From Pseudomonas fildesensis (GTDB lineage Bacteria; Pseudomonadota; Gammaproteobacteria; Pseudomonadales; Pseudomonadaceae): DNA of 64,000 nucleotides. A model generated the notes under the pieces. It did not search any database, had not been told where the DNA came from, and saw only the letters and a program-made list of their open reading frames with translations. The translations under genes and the position numbers were made by a program. Location of the stretch: the NCBI RefSeq assembly GCF_001050345.1, contig NZ_LFMW01000001.1, forward strand, positions 1-64,000, written 5' to 3'. Below are positions 1 through 8,683 of the stretch, one piece after another (the first letter of the stretch is position 1; the number at the start of each line of letters is the position of its first letter).

Positions 1-1
1 G

Positions 2-85
2 CCGCAACCGCAACCGCAACCGCAACCGCAACCGCAGCCGCAGCCGCAACCGCAACCGCAACCGCAACCGCAACCGCAACCGCAA
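2..85 (+). repeat. Hexanucleotide tandem array (CCGCAR)n, 14 units visible
   Basis: Fourteen in-frame 6-base units run from base 2 to base 85. Twelve are CCGCAA and two adjacent ones (32-43) are CCGCAG. Each unit encodes Pro-Gln. The array reaches the window edge, so its full length is unknown. Because units are a multiple of three, slippage would change protein length without a frameshift. Confidence 0.9.
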
Positions 86-181
86 CCGCCCGCTCCGGAT
101 TTAACCAGTCCTGGTCCTGCTGAGAATCAATTTGCTCAAAGGGATTGGTGGTTCAGTCCTCGACCAAGCTTGAGGTCTTAA
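2..181 (+). CDS. C-terminal part of a Pro-Gln repeat protein (5' end outside window)
   Basis: The reading frame is open from the window edge to a TAA at 179-181. It begins with fourteen Pro-Gln dipeptides and ends with a non-repetitive tail that contains Asp-Trp-Trp-Phe. The repeat is probably an extended, flexible linker or surface segment. The tail matches no family I know. The next gene starts about 90 bases downstream on the same strand and is also proline-rich, so the two may be functionally linked, but that is inference from position only. The N-terminus, any signal peptide and the main domain lie outside the window. Confidence 0.6.
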   Translation, partial: PQPQPQPQPQPQPQPQPQPQPQPQPQPQPPAPDLTSPGPAENQFAQRDWWFSPRPSLRS

Positions 182-218
182 CGTTATTTATCTCGTTTAA
201 ATGCCTTGAATAAAGCGC

Positions 219-252
219 GTACTTTTCCGTACTGATACCGTCGTAAAAGTAC
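219..252. promoter_or_regulatory. Inverted repeat upstream of the 271 gene
   Basis: GTACTTTT at 219-226 and its perfect complement AAAAGTAC at 245-252 are separated by 18 bases. The repeat ends 8 bases before the ribosome binding site (AGGGAGAG, 259-266) of the next gene. It could be an operator or an RNA hairpin in the leader. No known regulator box was recognised. Confidence 0.35.
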
Positions 253-270
253 GTGCTTAGGGAGAGTTGT

Positions 271-1227
271 ATGTCGTGTTGTTCAATTAATAATATTGCG
301 CGTGTCGCCGATGTGCGTCAGTTAATGCCTGCGAATTCCCTGGTTGCAAATAATCAACCCGTTTCTCGGTTGACGTTTATCGGCGATAATATTAACCCCG
401 CGCCAAGTACCCTGCCCATAAAGGTGTTAGAGAATAAAGTGGGGGCCGATACTGACTCTGAAGCCATTACTAAGTTGGTCAGTCTGATGACCAGCTTCTT
501 CACTCAGTTAATGAATCTGCTGCCTGATAAAAAGGCCCCGACAGTTCCGGTCCTGCCTGTTCCGCGACCGGAGATCGCTCCCCGGGTGGTGCCAGAGCCT
601 GTGGTGCCCAGACCAGCGCCACTCGCGAACCTCCCTGGCCTCTCCAGCAAGCGAAACGGCGCCAAACCGGACAATATCTGGAGCGGTTTTCGCCAGGGAC
701 CGGATGGCAACTGTGTGACGGTATCGGCTATCAAGGCTGCGATGTATCGATTTGGTCAAAGCCCTACGGATATTTTCAAAGAGGTGATAAGGAGCAGCGA
801 CGGTTATCAAGTGTCTATGCGGGATGACTTCAAGCTCACTCTTACGGATCGCGAACTGGCCGAAGGTGCACGAGGTGCGCAATTCATCGGGCCTGACAAA
901 GAAATGCTCAAGGACGCACAGTTTCTGTTCGCCGTCAGCGCCAAGCGTGCACAGATGGAAAACAATGATCGTACTGCGGGCAGGAGTTTTCAGGCCGCGA
1001 TCAAAAGCTTGAATGATGGTGAGGACGAGACTGGGCCTGGGGAGGGCTTACAGCGGCTGGGGTTGAGGCAGCATATGAAGCGGGTTTCCGTGCGTGAGCT
1101 TGCCCAAGGACAACTGGGCATGTGCAACCGGACCGGGCATTCGGTGGCGGTCATCAACGGTCGTGAAGAGTTATGGGGGCGCCAGGGCTCGGCACCGACT
1201 CGGGGTGATGCTGTCGCCCTGATGTGA
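271..1227 (+). CDS. Hypothetical protein with candidate papain/calpain-like cysteine protease domain
   Basis: 318 aa. An in-frame GTG exists at 253, but ATG 271 follows AGGGAGAG with good spacing and is preferred. The first ~75 residues are low-complexity and unlike a normal signal peptide. A proline-rich hinge with PVVPRP and PRPAPL repeats follows (about 90-125). The C-terminal ~190 residues contain Asp-Gly-Asn-Cys near residue 150 and Gly-His-Ser-Val-Ala-Val near 290, then Glu-Leu-Trp-Gly. A Cys helix followed by a late His and a polar residue is the order of the papain/calpain fold; this is a motif-level guess, not a family match. An effector or toxin role is possible because N-terminal linker plus C-terminal Cys/His domain is common in secreted effectors. 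No known family name can be assigned. Confidence 0.6.
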   Translation: MSCCSINNIARVADVRQLMPANSLVANNQPVSRLTFIGDNINPAPSTLPIKVLENKVGADTDSEAITKLVSLMTSFFTQLMNLLPDKKAPTVPVLPVPRPEIAPRVVPEPVVPRPAPLANLPGLSSKRNGAKPDNIWSGFRQGPDGNCVTVSAIKAAMYRFGQSPTDIFKEVIRSSDGYQVSMRDDFKLTLTDRELAEGARGAQFIGPDKEMLKDAQFLFAVSAKRAQMENNDRTAGRSFQAAIKSLNDGEDETGPGEGLQRLGLRQHMKRVSVRELAQGQLGMCNRTGHSVAVINGREELWGRQGSAPTRGDAVALM

Positions 1228-1271
1228 AGGTCGATGCTCAGTAATGCGGGGGTGTTAAACGGTTATGAGGG

Positions 1272-4200
1272 CTATCCCAGCAACCGCCTGAACCCCTCGA
1301 TCGGCAATGGACGGCTGTGCAAATACCCCTGGAACAAATGGCACCCCAGCTTTTGCAGGAACGCCAGTTGTTCCGGGGTTTCCACCCCTTCGGCGATAAC
1401 TTCCAGATTCAAGCTGCGGGCCATGGCCACGATGGCGCGGATGATTTCCGCATCGTTGGGATCGTGGGTCGCATCGCGCACAAAGGACTGGTCGATTTTC
1501 AGCGCATCCACCGGCAGGCGCTTGAGGTAGGTCAGCGACGAATAACCGGTACCAAAGTCATCCATGGCAAAGCTGACGCCGAGTTTTTTCAGGCGGCGCA
1601 TCTTGCCGATGGTGTCGTCGAGGTTCTGGATCACGATGCCTTCGGTGATTTCCAGTTTCAGCAGGCTGAAGGGCAGGTGATGCTGCTTGAGGCTGTGCTC
1701 TACCCGCTCCACAAAGTCGTTCTGGCGAAACTGCCGGGGGCTGATATTCACGCACAGGCTGAAATTCAGCGGGTCCACCAGGCCTTCCGCAATCAGTTGC
1801 TCAAAGGCGGCGCAGGCCTCATCGAGGATCCAGGTACCCACTTCGAGGATCAGTCCGCTGTCTTCCAGCACCTTGATAAATTCCGACGGCGACTGTGCGC
1901 CCAACTGCGGATGCTGCCAGCGCACCAGGGCCTCGGCGCCGACAATCTTGTTACCACGGGCGTCTACCTGGGGCTGGTAGTGCACGCTGAATTCGCCGCG
2001 TGACAGGGCCAGGCGCAGGTCGGTTTCCATGCGCAGCCGCTCGCTGGCGGTTTTCTGCATGCTGTTGTGGAACATCTGCGTGGTGTTGCGCCCTGAATCC
2101 TTGGCGCGGTACAGGGCGATGTCGGCGCGTTTGAGCAAGTCCGCCGGAGTCGAGCCATGGTCCGGGATTAGAGCCACGCCAATGCTCGGCGTGACCTGCA
2201 GGCGATGGCCGTCGAGGAACATCGGTTCCGAGAGCAGTTCGCGCAGGGTATCGGCCAGTTCCTGCACCTGGGCGCTGACCGCCGCGCGCGTGCCATCCAG
2301 GCCACTGAGCAGCACCACGAATTCATCGCCGCCCAAACGCGCCACCGTATCCTCCATCCGCACGCTGGCTTCAAGGCGCGCGGTGACAATTTTCAACACG
2401 GTGTCGCCCACCGGGTGCCCGAGGGAGTCGTTGATGTGCTTGAAGTGGTCAAGGTCGAGAAACAGCAGGGCACCGCGCAAATTGTGGCGTTTGAGCAGGG
2501 CGATCTGCTGGCTGAGGCGGTCCATCAGCAGCGCGCGGTTAGGCAGATTGGTCAGGGGGTCGTGATAGGCCAGATGACGGATCTGCGCCTGGGCGTTTTT
2601 CAGCAGGCTGACGTCCCGCGCGGTCAGCAGCAGGCACGGGGTTTCATTGAGCGTGATGGGTTCTACCGACACCTCCACCGCCAGCACTTCGCCGCGCTTG
2701 TTGTGCCAGAGCATTTCCAGGTGATTAATGCGCCCCTTGATCTGCAATTCGGCCAGGAGCGCGGCGCGTTGGTTCTCATCGGCCCAGATGCCGATCTGGT
2801 ACAGCGTCAGGCCAATGGCTTCTTCGGCACGATAGCCGGTCAGGCGGCAGAAGCCGTCGTTAACCTCGACATAGCGGCCTGTGTCGCGCTCGGTGATGGA
2901 AATCGCATCGGGGCTGGAATGAAAGGCCTTGGCGAATTTCTCTTCACTGGCCTTCAGCGCGGCCTCCGAACGTTGCTGCTGGGTGATATCGCGCAATGTG
3001 GTGACGATGCACGGTTTATCGCTCACCTTGATCAGCCGGCTGGAAATCACGCAGGTCAGGCTTTGGCCGTCCTTGTGGTGCACCACGATGGCTACGTTGC
3101 TCAGCGCCTGCTCGCGGATGACACGCTCGATACGTTGCAGGCGTTTGCTTGAGTCATCCCACAGGCCGATCTGCTCGGCGCTTTTGTCGATCACCTCGGC
3201 GGCCGTCCAGCCGAAGGTCTGGGTGAACGCGGGGTTGATCTCGATAAACGCGCCGCTGTCCAGGTAAGTCACGCAGATCGGGTCGGGGCTGGCCTGGAAC
3301 AGGCTGGCGAATTTTTCTTCGGAGGCGGTGAGACGTTGTTCGCGCTCGACCTGGTCGGTGATGTCCAGCAGCGTCCCGGCCATGCGCAGCGGCGCGCCGA
3401 GGTCGTCGCGATAAAGGCGCGCGCGGCTTTCCAGGTAGCGCGAGCTGCCGTCTTCCATCGGCACGCGGTAGGTCAGTTGATAGTTGCCGGCCGGGCCTTC
3501 GCGCAGGGTGCGATAGGCATTGCGCATGTTGTCACGCTCTTCCTTGGGCATGCCCTCGAAAAACGCATCGAATGATTCATGGAAGGGCTCGGGCGGCAGG
3601 CCATGCAGTTGGGCGGCGCGGGCCGAGCCGTAGAGCATACCGGTGGGGATGTGCCAGTCCCAGGTGCCCAATTGCGCCGAGTCCAAGGCCAGGTCGAGGC
3701 GCTCCTGGCTGTCCTTGAGCGCCTGCTCGGCGTTTTTGCGCTCGGTGGTGTCGAGAAACGTGCTGAGCAGGTAGGCCTGGCCCTCCAGTTCCACTTTCTG
3801 CGCGCTGAGGGTGCCATCGTGGATCTGGCCGTTGCTGGCACAGAATTGCACTTCCATGGTGATGGGTTCGCCCTTGCGCTGGGTGGCCTGGACCAGCAGC
3901 GCGCGCTGTTCGGGGTGGCGCCACAGGCCCAGGTCCAGGGTGGTTCGGCCAATGGCTTCGGCCAGCGGCCAGCCGAACAACATCTCGAAATACTGGTTGG
4001 CTTCGCTGATCAAGCCGTCGGACTGGCGGGTCAGCAAGACCATGTTGGGGCAGAGGTGAAAGAGCGTGGCGAAGCGTTTTTCTGAGTGGCTGAGGGCGTG
4101 TTCGCGCTCGCGCTGGCGGGTGGTCTCGCGGATCACCCCGATCATACGGCGCCGACCGGCCTTGTCCGGCGCCAGGCTGCCGTTGATCTCCAGCCAGTGC

Positions 4201-4550
4201 TGGCTACCATCGGGCCACTGGATGTGGTGATGCATCGCCTGCTCGAACGGCTCGCCGGCCAGCACCGCGTGAAAGGCCCGAACCACCCGGACGCGATCCT
4301 CAGGGGCCAGCAGGTCCAGGTAGTCCAGATCCTTGGGCAGCGGTTGCCTGGGGTCAAACCCGAACAGCGCCTGGGTGCCCCGCGACCAGCTGATTTTTCC
4401 GGTGTCGATTTCCCAGCACCATGCACCCAGCCGGGCGGCGTTCAGGGCTGCCAGCAATTGTGGGGCGCTTTCCCAGCTTTGTTCCGCTTCCTGAGGGTCC
4501 AGGGCGTAAATACGGGGCAGGGGTGGCATGGAATCGACGGGGTTGCGCAT
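1272..4550 (-). CDS. Multi-PAS diguanylate cyclase/phosphodiesterase (GGDEF-EAL)
   Basis: 1092 aa from ATG 4550; a TTG two codons upstream (4556) is the alternative. Residue numbers below count from that TTG. Five PAS/PAC modules occupy about 30-150, 160-275, 285-405, 410-525 and 535-655. GGDEF (665-825) has an intact Gly-Gly-Asp-Glu-Phe at 742-746 and the RxxD inhibitory site Arg-Met-Glu-Asp at 733-736, five residues upstream. EAL (840-1085) has Glu-Ala-Leu at 875-877, Asp-Asp-Phe-Gly-Thr-Gly near 999 and Glu-Gly-Val-Glu-Thr near 1056. Both halves therefore look catalytically competent for making and breaking cyclic di-GMP. There is no transmembrane segment, so it should be a cytoplasmic sensor of small ligands or redox state. 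The direction of net activity and the signal are unknown. Confidence 0.9.
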   Translation of the reverse strand: MRNPVDSMPPLPRIYALDPQEAEQSWESAPQLLAALNAARLGAWCWEIDTGKISWSRGTQALFGFDPRQPLPKDLDYLDLLAPEDRVRVVRAFHAVLAGEPFEQAMHHHIQWPDGSQHWLEINGSLAPDKAGRRRMIGVIRETTRQREREHALSHSEKRFATLFHLCPNMVLLTRQSDGLISEANQYFEMLFGWPLAEAIGRTTLDLGLWRHPEQRALLVQATQRKGEPITMEVQFCASNGQIHDGTLSAQKVELEGQAYLLSTFLDTTERKNAEQALKDSQERLDLALDSAQLGTWDWHIPTGMLYGSARAAQLHGLPPEPFHESFDAFFEGMPKEERDNMRNAYRTLREGPAGNYQLTYRVPMEDGSSRYLESRARLYRDDLGAPLRMAGTLLDITDQVEREQRLTASEEKFASLFQASPDPICVTYLDSGAFIEINPAFTQTFGWTAAEVIDKSAEQIGLWDDSSKRLQRIERVIREQALSNVAIVVHHKDGQSLTCVISSRLIKVSDKPCIVTTLRDITQQQRSEAALKASEEKFAKAFHSSPDAISITERDTGRYVEVNDGFCRLTGYRAEEAIGLTLYQIGIWADENQRAALLAELQIKGRINHLEMLWHNKRGEVLAVEVSVEPITLNETPCLLLTARDVSLLKNAQAQIRHLAYHDPLTNLPNRALLMDRLSQQIALLKRHNLRGALLFLDLDHFKHINDSLGHPVGDTVLKIVTARLEASVRMEDTVARLGGDEFVVLLSGLDGTRAAVSAQVQELADTLRELLSEPMFLDGHRLQVTPSIGVALIPDHGSTPADLLKRADIALYRAKDSGRNTTQMFHNSMQKTASERLRMETDLRLALSRGEFSVHYQPQVDARGNKIVGAEALVRWQHPQLGAQSPSEFIKVLEDSGLILEVGTWILDEACAAFEQLIAEGLVDPLNFSLCVNISPRQFRQNDFVERVEHSLKQHHLPFSLLKLEITEGIVIQNLDDTIGKMRRLKKLGVSFAMDDFGTGYSSLTYLKRLPVDALKIDQSFVRDATHDPNDAEIIRAIVAMARSLNLEVIAEGVETPEQLAFLQKLGCHLFQGYLHSRPLPIEGFRRLLG

Positions 4551-4616
4551 TATCAAAGGGCCTTGGCTCGATGGGCGTTCGGCGCGGTTCAGTTCAAACC
4601 TTGAGGCCGCACAGCT

Positions 4617-5507
4617 TCATGCCGGTATCCCTGGCAGATCGACCTGTGCATCCAATAGGCTCATGAAAGCCCGCGCAGCGTTCGACAGCGTCCTTTCGGT
4701 GTGCACGATATAGCCTAGCTGGCGACTGAGCTGTATGCCCGGCAAAGCGATACTTGCCACTTGATCATCGAGCATGGTGCGCGGCAGCACGCTCCATGCC
4801 AGGCCGATGGAAACCATCATTTTGATAGTTTCCAGGTAGTTAGTGCTCATCGCGATGTTCGGCGTGAGGCCCTGGGCCTCGAACAATCGGCTGACAATAT
4901 GATGGGTAAAGGTGTTGCCGCCAGGAAATACCGCCGGGTGCCCGGCGATATCGGCCAGGCTGATGGCGCCGTTGTTGATCAGGCTGTGCTCCGGCGCGAC
5001 CACGAAATCCAGCGGGTCATCCCACACCGGGGTGGCGCGCACCAGGTTGTGGGGATCAGGCGCGAGGGTGATCACCGCCACTTCGGCGCGGCCGTGGAGG
5101 ATTTCTTCGTAGGCTACTTCCGAATCGAGGAACTGAATATCCAGCGCGACGTTCGGGTATTCCCGGGTAAACGTGCGCAACACCGGCGGCAGGCGGTGCA
5201 GGCCGATGTGGTGACTGGTGGCCAGGGTGAGACGCCCGCTGACTTCGCCGGTGAGGTTGGTGAGCGCGCGGCGGGTGTCGTCCAGTACGTTGAGAATCTG
5301 ATAGGCGCGCGGCAACAAGGCCCGGCCGGCCTCGGTCAAGCCCACTTCGCGACCCAAACGGTCGAACAGACGCACCTTCAATTGTTGCTCCAGGCCGGCA
5401 ATGCGTTTGCTGATAGCCGGTTGGGTCAGGTGCAGGCGTTCACCGGCGCCGGAGAAGCTGCCGGTCTCGGCGATGGCAATAAAGGCATTGAGGTTGGCCA
5501 GATCCAT
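4617..5507 (-). CDS. LysR-family transcriptional regulator
   Basis: 296 aa from ATG 5507, where the usual Met-Asp-Leu-Ala-Asn-Leu LysR start is found; the frame is open ten codons further. The N-terminal winged helix-turn-helix (residues 1-60, with Ser-Gly-Ala-Gly-Glu-Arg and Thr-Gln-Pro-Ala-Ile-Ser) is followed by a periplasmic-binding-like effector domain (about 90-290). It is transcribed divergently from leuC, with a 147-base spacer, as PA3122 is in P. aeruginosa. LysR proteins usually control the divergent gene and themselves, so leuC(D) is the obvious target, but this is inference. The co-inducer is unknown. Confidence 0.9.
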   Translation of the reverse strand: MDLANLNAFIAIAETGSFSGAGERLHLTQPAISKRIAGLEQQLKVRLFDRLGREVGLTEAGRALLPRAYQILNVLDDTRRALTNLTGEVSGRLTLATSHHIGLHRLPPVLRTFTREYPNVALDIQFLDSEVAYEEILHGRAEVAVITLAPDPHNLVRATPVWDDPLDFVVAPEHSLINNGAISLADIAGHPAVFPGGNTFTHHIVSRLFEAQGLTPNIAMSTNYLETIKMMVSIGLAWSVLPRTMLDDQVASIALPGIQLSRQLGYIVHTERTLSNAARAFMSLLDAQVDLPGIPA

Positions 5508-5654
5508 TGTGGTATTCCAGTTGGTAATCCAAAGCATAAAAAATATGAATTTGAGTTATTTAATGTAGCGCCATACCATCAGCCTCACAAGCCAAAGGGT
5601 TATTGAATGTCTCAAGACCCGGGGCATAGAAAGACCGATGATGAGGACCGACTG

Positions 5655-7073
5655 ATGGCCGGCAAAACGCTTTACGACAAGCTTTGGGATTCCCATGAAG
5701 TGAAACGGCGCGATGATGGGTCGTCGCTGATCTATATCGACCGTCACATCATCCATGAAGTGACCTCGCCCCAAGCGTTCGAAGGCCTGCGACTGGCCGG
5801 GCGCAAGCCATGGCGCGTCGACTCGATCATCGCCACCCCGGACCACAACGTGCCGACTACGCCGGAGCGCAAGGGCGGGATCGAAGCGATTGTTGACACC
5901 GTGTCGCGTTTGCAGGTGCAGACGCTTGATGACTACTGCGACGAATATGGCATCACCGAATTCAAGATGAATGACGTTCGTCAAGGCATCGTCCACGTGA
6001 TCGGCCCGGAGCAGGGCGCGACCTTGCCGGGCATGACCGTGGTCTGCGGTGACTCCCACACGTCCACCCACGGTGCGTTTGGTGCCCTGGCCCATGGTAT
6101 CGGTACTTCCGAGGTGGAACATGTGTTCGCCACCCAGTGCCTCGTGGCCAAGAAAATGAAGAACATGTTGGTCTCGGTCGAAGGCACCTTGCCGTTCGGC
6201 GTGACCGCCAAGGACATCGTGCTCGCGGTGATTGGCAAGATCGGCACCGCCGGCGGTAATGGCCATGCCATCGAGTTCGCTGGCAGCGCCATTCGCGACC
6301 TGTCCATCGAAGGCCGCATGACCATCTGCAACATGTCCATCGAAGCCGGCGCCCGTGTGGGCATGGTGGCGGCGGATGAAAAGACCGTTGCCTACGTCAA
6401 GGGTCGCCCTTTCGCACCGAGCGGCGCCGATTGGGACGCTGCCGTCGAAGCCTGGAAAGACCTGGTCTCCGACGCCGACGCGGTGTTCGACACCGTGGTC
6501 GAACTCGACGCCGCCCAGATCAAGCCGCAAGTCAGCTGGGGCACCTCGCCGGAAATGGTCCTGGCTGTTGACCAGAACGTACCGGACCCGGCTCAGGAAA
6601 CCGACCTCGTCAAGCGCGGGTCCATCGAACGCGCCTTGAAGTACATGGGCTTGAAAGCCAACCAAGCGATCACCGACATTCAGTTGGATCGCGTATTTAT
6701 CGGCTCCTGCACCAACTCGCGGATCGAAGACCTGCGTGCCGCGGCGGTGATCGCCAAGGGCCGCAAGGTTGCCTCGACCATCAAGCAAGCCATTGTGGTG
6801 CCAGGTTCGGGCCTGGTGAAGGCCCAGGCCGAAGCCGAAGGCCTGGACAAAATTTTCCTCGAGGCCGGTTTTGAATGGCGTGAGCCGGGCTGCTCGATGT
6901 GCCTGGCGATGAACCCGGACCGTTTGGAATCCGGCGAGCATTGCGCGTCCACCTCCAACCGTAACTTCGAAGGGCGTCAGGGCGCCGGTGGCCGTACCCA
7001 TCTCGTCAGCCCGGCCATGGCCGCTGCGGCTGCCGTTAACGGTCGTTTCATCGACGTTCGCGAATTGATCTGA
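5655..7073 (+). CDS. leuC: 3-isopropylmalate dehydratase large subunit
   Basis: 472 aa. ATG 5655 is chosen over upstream in-frame ATG 5607 because the family starts Met-Ala-Gly-Lys-Thr-Leu-Tyr-Asp-Lys and GAGG sits 8 bases before it. Aconitase fold: the [4Fe-4S] cysteines are in Ile-Gly-Ser-Cys-Thr-Asn-Ser and Pro-Gly-Cys-Ser-Met-Cys, and Gly-Asp-Ser-His-Thr-Ser-Thr-His is present. With LeuD it isomerises 2-isopropylmalate to 3-isopropylmalate in leucine synthesis. leuD follows after 10 bases, so the two are surely cotranscribed. Confidence 0.98.
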   Translation: MAGKTLYDKLWDSHEVKRRDDGSSLIYIDRHIIHEVTSPQAFEGLRLAGRKPWRVDSIIATPDHNVPTTPERKGGIEAIVDTVSRLQVQTLDDYCDEYGITEFKMNDVRQGIVHVIGPEQGATLPGMTVVCGDSHTSTHGAFGALAHGIGTSEVEHVFATQCLVAKKMKNMLVSVEGTLPFGVTAKDIVLAVIGKIGTAGGNGHAIEFAGSAIRDLSIEGRMTICNMSIEAGARVGMVAADEKTVAYVKGRPFAPSGADWDAAVEAWKDLVSDADAVFDTVVELDAAQIKPQVSWGTSPEMVLAVDQNVPDPAQETDLVKRGSIERALKYMGLKANQAITDIQLDRVFIGSCTNSRIEDLRAAAVIAKGRKVASTIKQAIVVPGSGLVKAQAEAEGLDKIFLEAGFEWREPGCSMCLAMNPDRLESGEHCASTSNRNFEGRQGAGGRTHLVSPAMAAAAAVNGRFIDVRELI

Positions 7074-7083
7074 GGAAAACCCG

Positions 7084-7728
7084 ATGAGAGCTTTTACCCA
7101 ACACACCGGTTTAGTCGCGCCGTTGGACCGTGCCAACGTGGACACCGACCAGATCATCCCGAAGCAGTTCTTGAAGTCGATCAAGCGCACCGGTTTCGGC
7201 CCCAACCTGTTCGACGAGTGGCGCTACCTGGACGTGGGCTACGCCTATCAGGACAACTCCAAGCGCCCGCTGAACAAGGATTTCGTACTCAACGCCGAAC
7301 GTTACCAGGGCGCCAGTGTATTGCTGGCCCGGGAAAACTTCGGTTGCGGCTCCAGCCGTGAGCACGCGCCGTGGGCCCTGGAAGAATATGGTTTTCGCAG
7401 CATCATCGCGCCGAGCTATGCCGACATTTTCTTCAACAACAGCTTCAAGAACGGCTTGCTGCCGATCATCTTGAGCGACGCCGAAGTGGACGAGCTGTTC
7501 AAGCAAGTGGAAGCCGATGTGGGCTACCAACTGACCGTCGACCTGGCCGCGCAGACCGTGACCCGTCCGGATGGCAAGGTGTATCACTTTGAAGTGGATG
7601 CGTTCCGCAAGCACTGCCTGATCAACGGCCTGGACGATATCGGCCTGACCCTGCAGGACGGCGATGCGGTTGCGGCGTTTGAAGCCAAGCACCGGGCGAG
7701 CCAGCCTTGGTTGTTTCGCGACGCCTAA
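7084..7728 (+). CDS. leuD: 3-isopropylmalate dehydratase small subunit
   Basis: 214 aa, the usual length for LeuD. The swivelling aconitase domain carries Asp-Thr-Asp-Gln-Ile-Ile-Pro near the start and Gly-Cys-Gly-Ser-Ser-Arg-Glu-His near residue 88. GAGGAAAA precedes ATG 7084. It is the partner of LeuC and lies 10 bases downstream of it. A REP pair follows its stop codon and probably marks the end of the leuCD message or stabilises it. Confidence 0.98.
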   Translation: MRAFTQHTGLVAPLDRANVDTDQIIPKQFLKSIKRTGFGPNLFDEWRYLDVGYAYQDNSKRPLNKDFVLNAERYQGASVLLARENFGCGSSREHAPWALEEYGFRSIIAPSYADIFFNNSFKNGLLPIILSDAEVDELFKQVEADVGYQLTVDLAAQTVTRPDGKVYHFEVDAFRKHCLINGLDDIGLTLQDGDAVAAFEAKHRASQPWLFRDA

Positions 7729-7751
7729 ATTGATGTAGGCAGGACCGCCGC

Positions 7752-7824
7752 CATCGGGGGCAAGCCCCTCCCACCTTTTGATTTGTGAATACATTCAAAT
7801 GTGGGAGGGGGCTTGCTCCCGATA
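7752..7824. repeat. REP pair (REPIN-like) between leuD and the methyltransferase gene
   Basis: Two head-to-head copies of the fluorescens-group REP palindrome, ATCGGGGGCAAGCCCC (from 7753) and its inverted counterpart GGGGGCTTGCTCCCGAT (to 7823), flank a 26-base AT-rich spacer. The same core occurs near 15.0 kb and 19.9 kb in this window. Such pairs are moved in trans by RAYT transposases; none is in the window. Confidence 0.85.
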
Positions 7825-7865
7825 GGGCCAGAACAAACACCACAAGGTCCATTGAGGAAACTCCC

Positions 7866-8630
7866 ATGACCAACACCGCCCACACCCAAGTCGTGCAAAA
7901 ACAATTCGGCGAACAGGCGTCTGCCTACCTGAGCAGTGCCGTGCACGCCCAAGGCACCGAATTCGCGCTGCTACAGGCCGAACTGGCCGGGCAGGGCAGC
8001 GCGCGACTGCTGGACCTGGGCTGTGGTGCCGGTCATGTCAGCTTCCATGTGGCGCCGCTGGTCAAGGAAGTGGTGGCCTACGACCTGTCCCAGCAGATGC
8101 TCGACGTGGTTGCAGCCGCTGCCAAGGATCGTGGCCTGGGCAACATCACCACCGTGCACGGCGCGGCCGAACGCCTGCCGTTCGCCGATGCTGAGTTCGA
8201 TTTTGTGTTCAGCCGCTACTCGGCCCACCATTGGAGCGACCTCGGCCTGGCCCTGCGCGAAGTGCGCCGGGTGCTCAAGCCGGGCGGCGTGGCGGCTTTC
8301 GTCGATGTCTTGTCACCGGGCAGCCCGCTGTTGGACACTTACCTGCAAACCGTCGAAGTGCTGCGCGACACCAGCCACGTGCGCGACTATTGCGCCGCCG
8401 AGTGGATGCGCCAGCTCAGCGAAGCCGGCCTGCATGTACGCAGCAGCAGTCGTCAGCGCCTGCGCCTGGAATACACCTCGTGGGTCGAGCGCATGCGCAC
8501 GCCGCAGGCCTTGCGTGCCGCGATCCTGCAATTGCAGCAGGCGATGGGCCAGGAAGTGCGCGATTACTATGAAATTCAAGCCGACGGCACCTTCAGCACC
8601 GATGTGCTGGTGGTTTGGGCCGAACGCTGA
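7866..8630 (+). CDS. Class I SAM-dependent methyltransferase
   Basis: 254 aa from ATG 7866, preceded by GAGGAAAC; the frame is open further upstream through the REP pair but without a credible start. Motif I is Asp-Leu-Gly-Cys-Gly-Ala-Gly at about 47-53, followed by a Methyltransf_11-type core (UbiE/menaquinone-like) up to about residue 155. The gene sits between leuD and leuB, as PA3119 appears to in P. aeruginosa, so the position is conserved although leucine synthesis needs no such enzyme. The substrate is unknown. Small-molecule methylation is more likely than RNA or protein, judging from the family. Confidence 0.85.
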   Translation: MTNTAHTQVVQKQFGEQASAYLSSAVHAQGTEFALLQAELAGQGSARLLDLGCGAGHVSFHVAPLVKEVVAYDLSQQMLDVVAAAAKDRGLGNITTVHGAAERLPFADAEFDFVFSRYSAHHWSDLGLALREVRRVLKPGGVAAFVDVLSPGSPLLDTYLQTVEVLRDTSHVRDYCAAEWMRQLSEAGLHVRSSSRQRLRLEYTSWVERMRTPQALRAAILQLQQAMGQEVRDYYEIQADGTFSTDVLVVWAER

Positions 8631-8683
8631 TTGATTTTTCCCGACCTGCCCCTGGGCGGGTCGCTTGATGAAATGAGGAACGC

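Noticed and set aside
2..85. CRISPR-like array
   Set aside because: Units are 6 bp, contiguous and encode Pro-Gln; there are no spacers.
5607..5654. Longer LeuC from ATG 5607
   Set aside because: The extra residues are not part of the family and ATG 5655 has GAGG upstream.
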